64,000 nt of DNA, from NCBI RefSeq assembly GCF_019890615.1, contig NZ_JAINVZ010000016.1:1-64000 (forward strand), written 5' to 3'. A model generated the notes under the pieces. That model saw nothing but the letters and a program-made list of their open reading frames with translations. It was not told where the DNA came from and did not search any database. Positions within the stretch are counted from its first letter, which is position 1. Every line of letters starts with the position of its first letter. The DNA comes from Streptantibioticus parmotrematis (lineage in GTDB: Bacteria; Actinomycetota; Actinomycetes; Streptomycetales; Streptomycetaceae). The translations under genes and the position numbers were made by a program. Positions 62,578 to 64,000 of the stretch are shown here, in pieces.

Positions 62578-64000
62578 GTGGCCGATCGACTCACCGTCCG
62601 CGGCGCTCGCGAGCACAACCTCAAGAACGTTTCGCTGGACCTTCCCCGCGACTCGCTCATCGTCTTCACCGGACTGTCGGGGTCCGGCAAGTCGTCCCTC
62701 GCGTTCGACACCATCTTCGCCGAGGGGCAGCGCCGCTACGTCGAGTCGCTCTCCTCGTACGCCCGGCAGTTCCTCGGCCAGATGGACAAGCCGGACGTGG
62801 ACTTCATCGAGGGTCTGTCGCCCGCGGTCTCCATCGACCAGAAGTCCACCTCGCGCAACCCGCGCTCCACCGTGGGCACCATCACCGAGGTCTACGACTA
62901 CCTGCGGCTGCTGTTCGCCCGCATCGGCAAGCCGCACTGCCCGGAGTGCGGCCGTCCGATCAGCCGCCAGTCCCCGCAGGCCATCGTGGACCGCGTGCTG
63001 GAGCTGGAGGAAGGCAGCCGCTTCCAGGTGCTCTCCCCGCTGGTGCGCGAGCGTAAGGGCGAGTACGTCGACCTCTTCTCCGACCTGCAGACCAAGGGCT
63101 ACAGCCGGGCCCGGGTGGACGGCGCGACCGTCCAGCTGACCGACCCGCCGAAGCTGAAGAAGCAGGAGAAGCACACCATCGAGGTGGTCGTCGACCGCCT
63201 GACCGTCAAGGACAGCGCCAAGCGGCGGCTGACCGACTCGGTCGAGACCGCGCTCGGCCTGTCCGGCGGCATGGTCATCCTGGACTTCGTCGACCTGCCG
63301 GAGGACGACCCGCAGCGTGAGCGGATGTTCTCCGAGCACCTGTACTGCCCGTACGACGACCTGTCCTTCGAGGAGCTGGAGCCGCGCTCCTTCTCGTTCA
63401 ACTCGCCGTTCGGCGCCTGCCCGGACTGCACCGGCATCGGCACCCGCATGGAGGTCGACCCGGAGCTGATCGTCCCCGACGAGGAGAAGTCGCTCGACGA
63501 GGGCGCCATCGCCCCCTGGTCGCACGGCCACACCAGCGACTACTTCGGCCGACTGGTCGGCGCGCTCGCCGACGAACTGGGCTTCCGCACCGACATCCCC
63601 TGGGCCGGGCTGCCGCAGCGCGCCAGGAAGGCCCTGCTGGGCGGCCACAAGACGCAGATCCAGGTCAGCTACCGCAACCGCTACGGGCGGCAGCGGTCGT
63701 ACACCACGGCCTTCGAGGGCGCGATCCCGTTCGTCAAGCGGCGGCACTCCGAGGCGGAGACCGACTCCAGCCGCGAGCGCTTCGAGGGGTACATGCGGGA
63801 GGTGCCCTGCCCCACCTGCGAAGGCACCCGGCTGAAGCCCATCGTGCTCGCGGTCACCGTGGCGGGGCGGTCGATCGCCGAGGTCTCGGCCATGTCGATC
63901 AACGACTGCGCCGACTTCCTGCGCACCCTCACCCTCACCGCCCGCGAGAAGACCATCGCCGAGCGGGTGCTGAAGGAGGTCAACGAGCGGCTGCGCTTCC
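62578..64000 (+). CDS. uvrA: Excinuclease ABC subunit A, 3'-truncated by window end
   Basis: UvrA is the damage-sensing ABC-type dimer that loads UvrB. The first 474 of about 950-1000 residues are present: [21 protein letters not shown], Walker [10 protein letters not shown] at about 32-40, the first zinc motif CPECGRP paired with CPDCTGIG, the UvrB-binding region between them, and the second [10 protein letters not shown] segment. The frame is open to the window edge. GTG 62578 fits family N-termini; the leader between the candidate promoters and GTG has a small GGGG/CCCC hairpin. Confidence 0.97.
   Translation, partial: MADRLTVRGAREHNLKNVSLDLPRDSLIVFTGLSGSGKSSLAFDTIFAEGQRRYVESLSSYARQFLGQMDKPDVDFIEGLSPAVSIDQKSTSRNPRSTVGTITEVYDYLRLLFARIGKPHCPECGRPISRQSPQAIVDRVLELEEGSRFQVLSPLVRERKGEYVDLFSDLQTKGYSRARVDGATVQLTDPPKLKKQEKHTIEVVVDRLTVKDSAKRRLTDSVETALGLSGGMVILDFVDLPEDDPQRERMFSEHLYCPYDDLSFEELEPRSFSFNSPFGACPDCTGIGTRMEVDPELIVPDEEKSLDEGAIAPWSHGHTSDYFGRLVGALADELGFRTDIPWAGLPQRARKALLGGHKTQIQVSYRNRYGRQRSYTTAFEGAIPFVKRRHSEAETDSSRERFEGYMREVPCPTCEGTRLKPIVLAVTVAGRSIAEVSAMSINDCADFLRTLTLTAREKTIAERVLKEVNERLRF

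Overview
This 64 kb window is a chromosomal core segment of a high-GC actinomycete, almost certainly Streptomyces or a close relative. The evidence is the very high G+C with third-position GC bias, frequent GTG and TTG starts, Shine-Dalgarno sites of the AGGAGG/GGAGG type, many leaderless-looking starts, long GC-rich inverted-repeat terminators, a mycothiol-dependent-type enzyme family, sigma-R-type promoters and the gene order itself (hisI-trpE, trpC-trpM-trpB-trpA, lgt, gltBD, pyk, an ANTAR regulator, polA, rpsA, coaE, uvrB, terC, uvrA). I see no prophage, insertion sequence or CRISPR array. The first ~120 bases are an almost pure C tract that replaces the N-terminus of hisI and looks like a sequence-quality problem.

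Layout. 0.1-9.1 kb: hisI, trpE, a convergent secreted S53 peptidase, a Trp-associated membrane protein, an HGxxPAAW-type small membrane protein, a DUF2752 protein, then trpC, trpM, trpB and trpA, ending at a perfect 30-bp palindrome. 9.2-12.4 kb: a membrane-anchored DsbA-like protein with a long low-complexity tail, lgt, and a VIT-family Fe/Mn transporter. 12.5-18.8 kb: glutamate synthase gltBD. 18.9-29.0 kb: an accessory block with two unrelated-type epoxide hydrolases, an HExxH protein with a zinc ribbon, aminopeptidase N, a decarboxylase/N-hydroxylase pair of hydroxamate-siderophore type lacking a synthetase, and a SIMPL protein. 29.1-33.0 kb: pyruvate kinase, an HTH-LAGLIDADG protein with a TTA codon beside tRNA-Leu(CAA), a PdtaR-like ANTAR response regulator and a PaaI thioesterase. 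33.1-43.4 kb: a molybdopterin oxidoreductase, polA, a DUF4184 protein, a secreted lytic transglycosylase and HrpB helicase. 43.4-51.1 kb: a methyltransferase, rpsA, a PAC2 protein, coaE, a Tat-type lipoprotein, a TPR protein and ogt. 51.3-64 kb: uvrB, TerD, a TerD/FtsK-like fusion, TerC, CtaG, Smr and zinc-ribbon proteins, a decayed MBL-fold gene, GNAT, MBL hydrolase, an MDMPI-family protein and the start of uvrA.

The most interesting signals are regulatory. The divergent DNA-repair genes ogt and uvrB each carry an exact match to the actinobacterial RecA-NDp (PafBC-dependent) damage promoter, placed so that each mRNA should be leaderless. Exact sigma-R-type promoters (GGAAT-N18-GTT) precede the PAC2 and TPR genes, and a one-mismatch version precedes uvrA. 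At least seven genes share a TANNNT element 6-7 nt before the start codon with no ribosome binding site. Other points worth a look are the bldA-type TTA codon in the LAGLIDADG gene next to a tRNA, the orphan decarboxylase/N-hydroxylase pair, a TerD protein fused to an FtsK-like region without a P-loop, a duplicated hrpB start site that makes a coupled upstream mini-ORF, and a 62%-identical decayed copy of the C-terminus of the MBL hydrolase.
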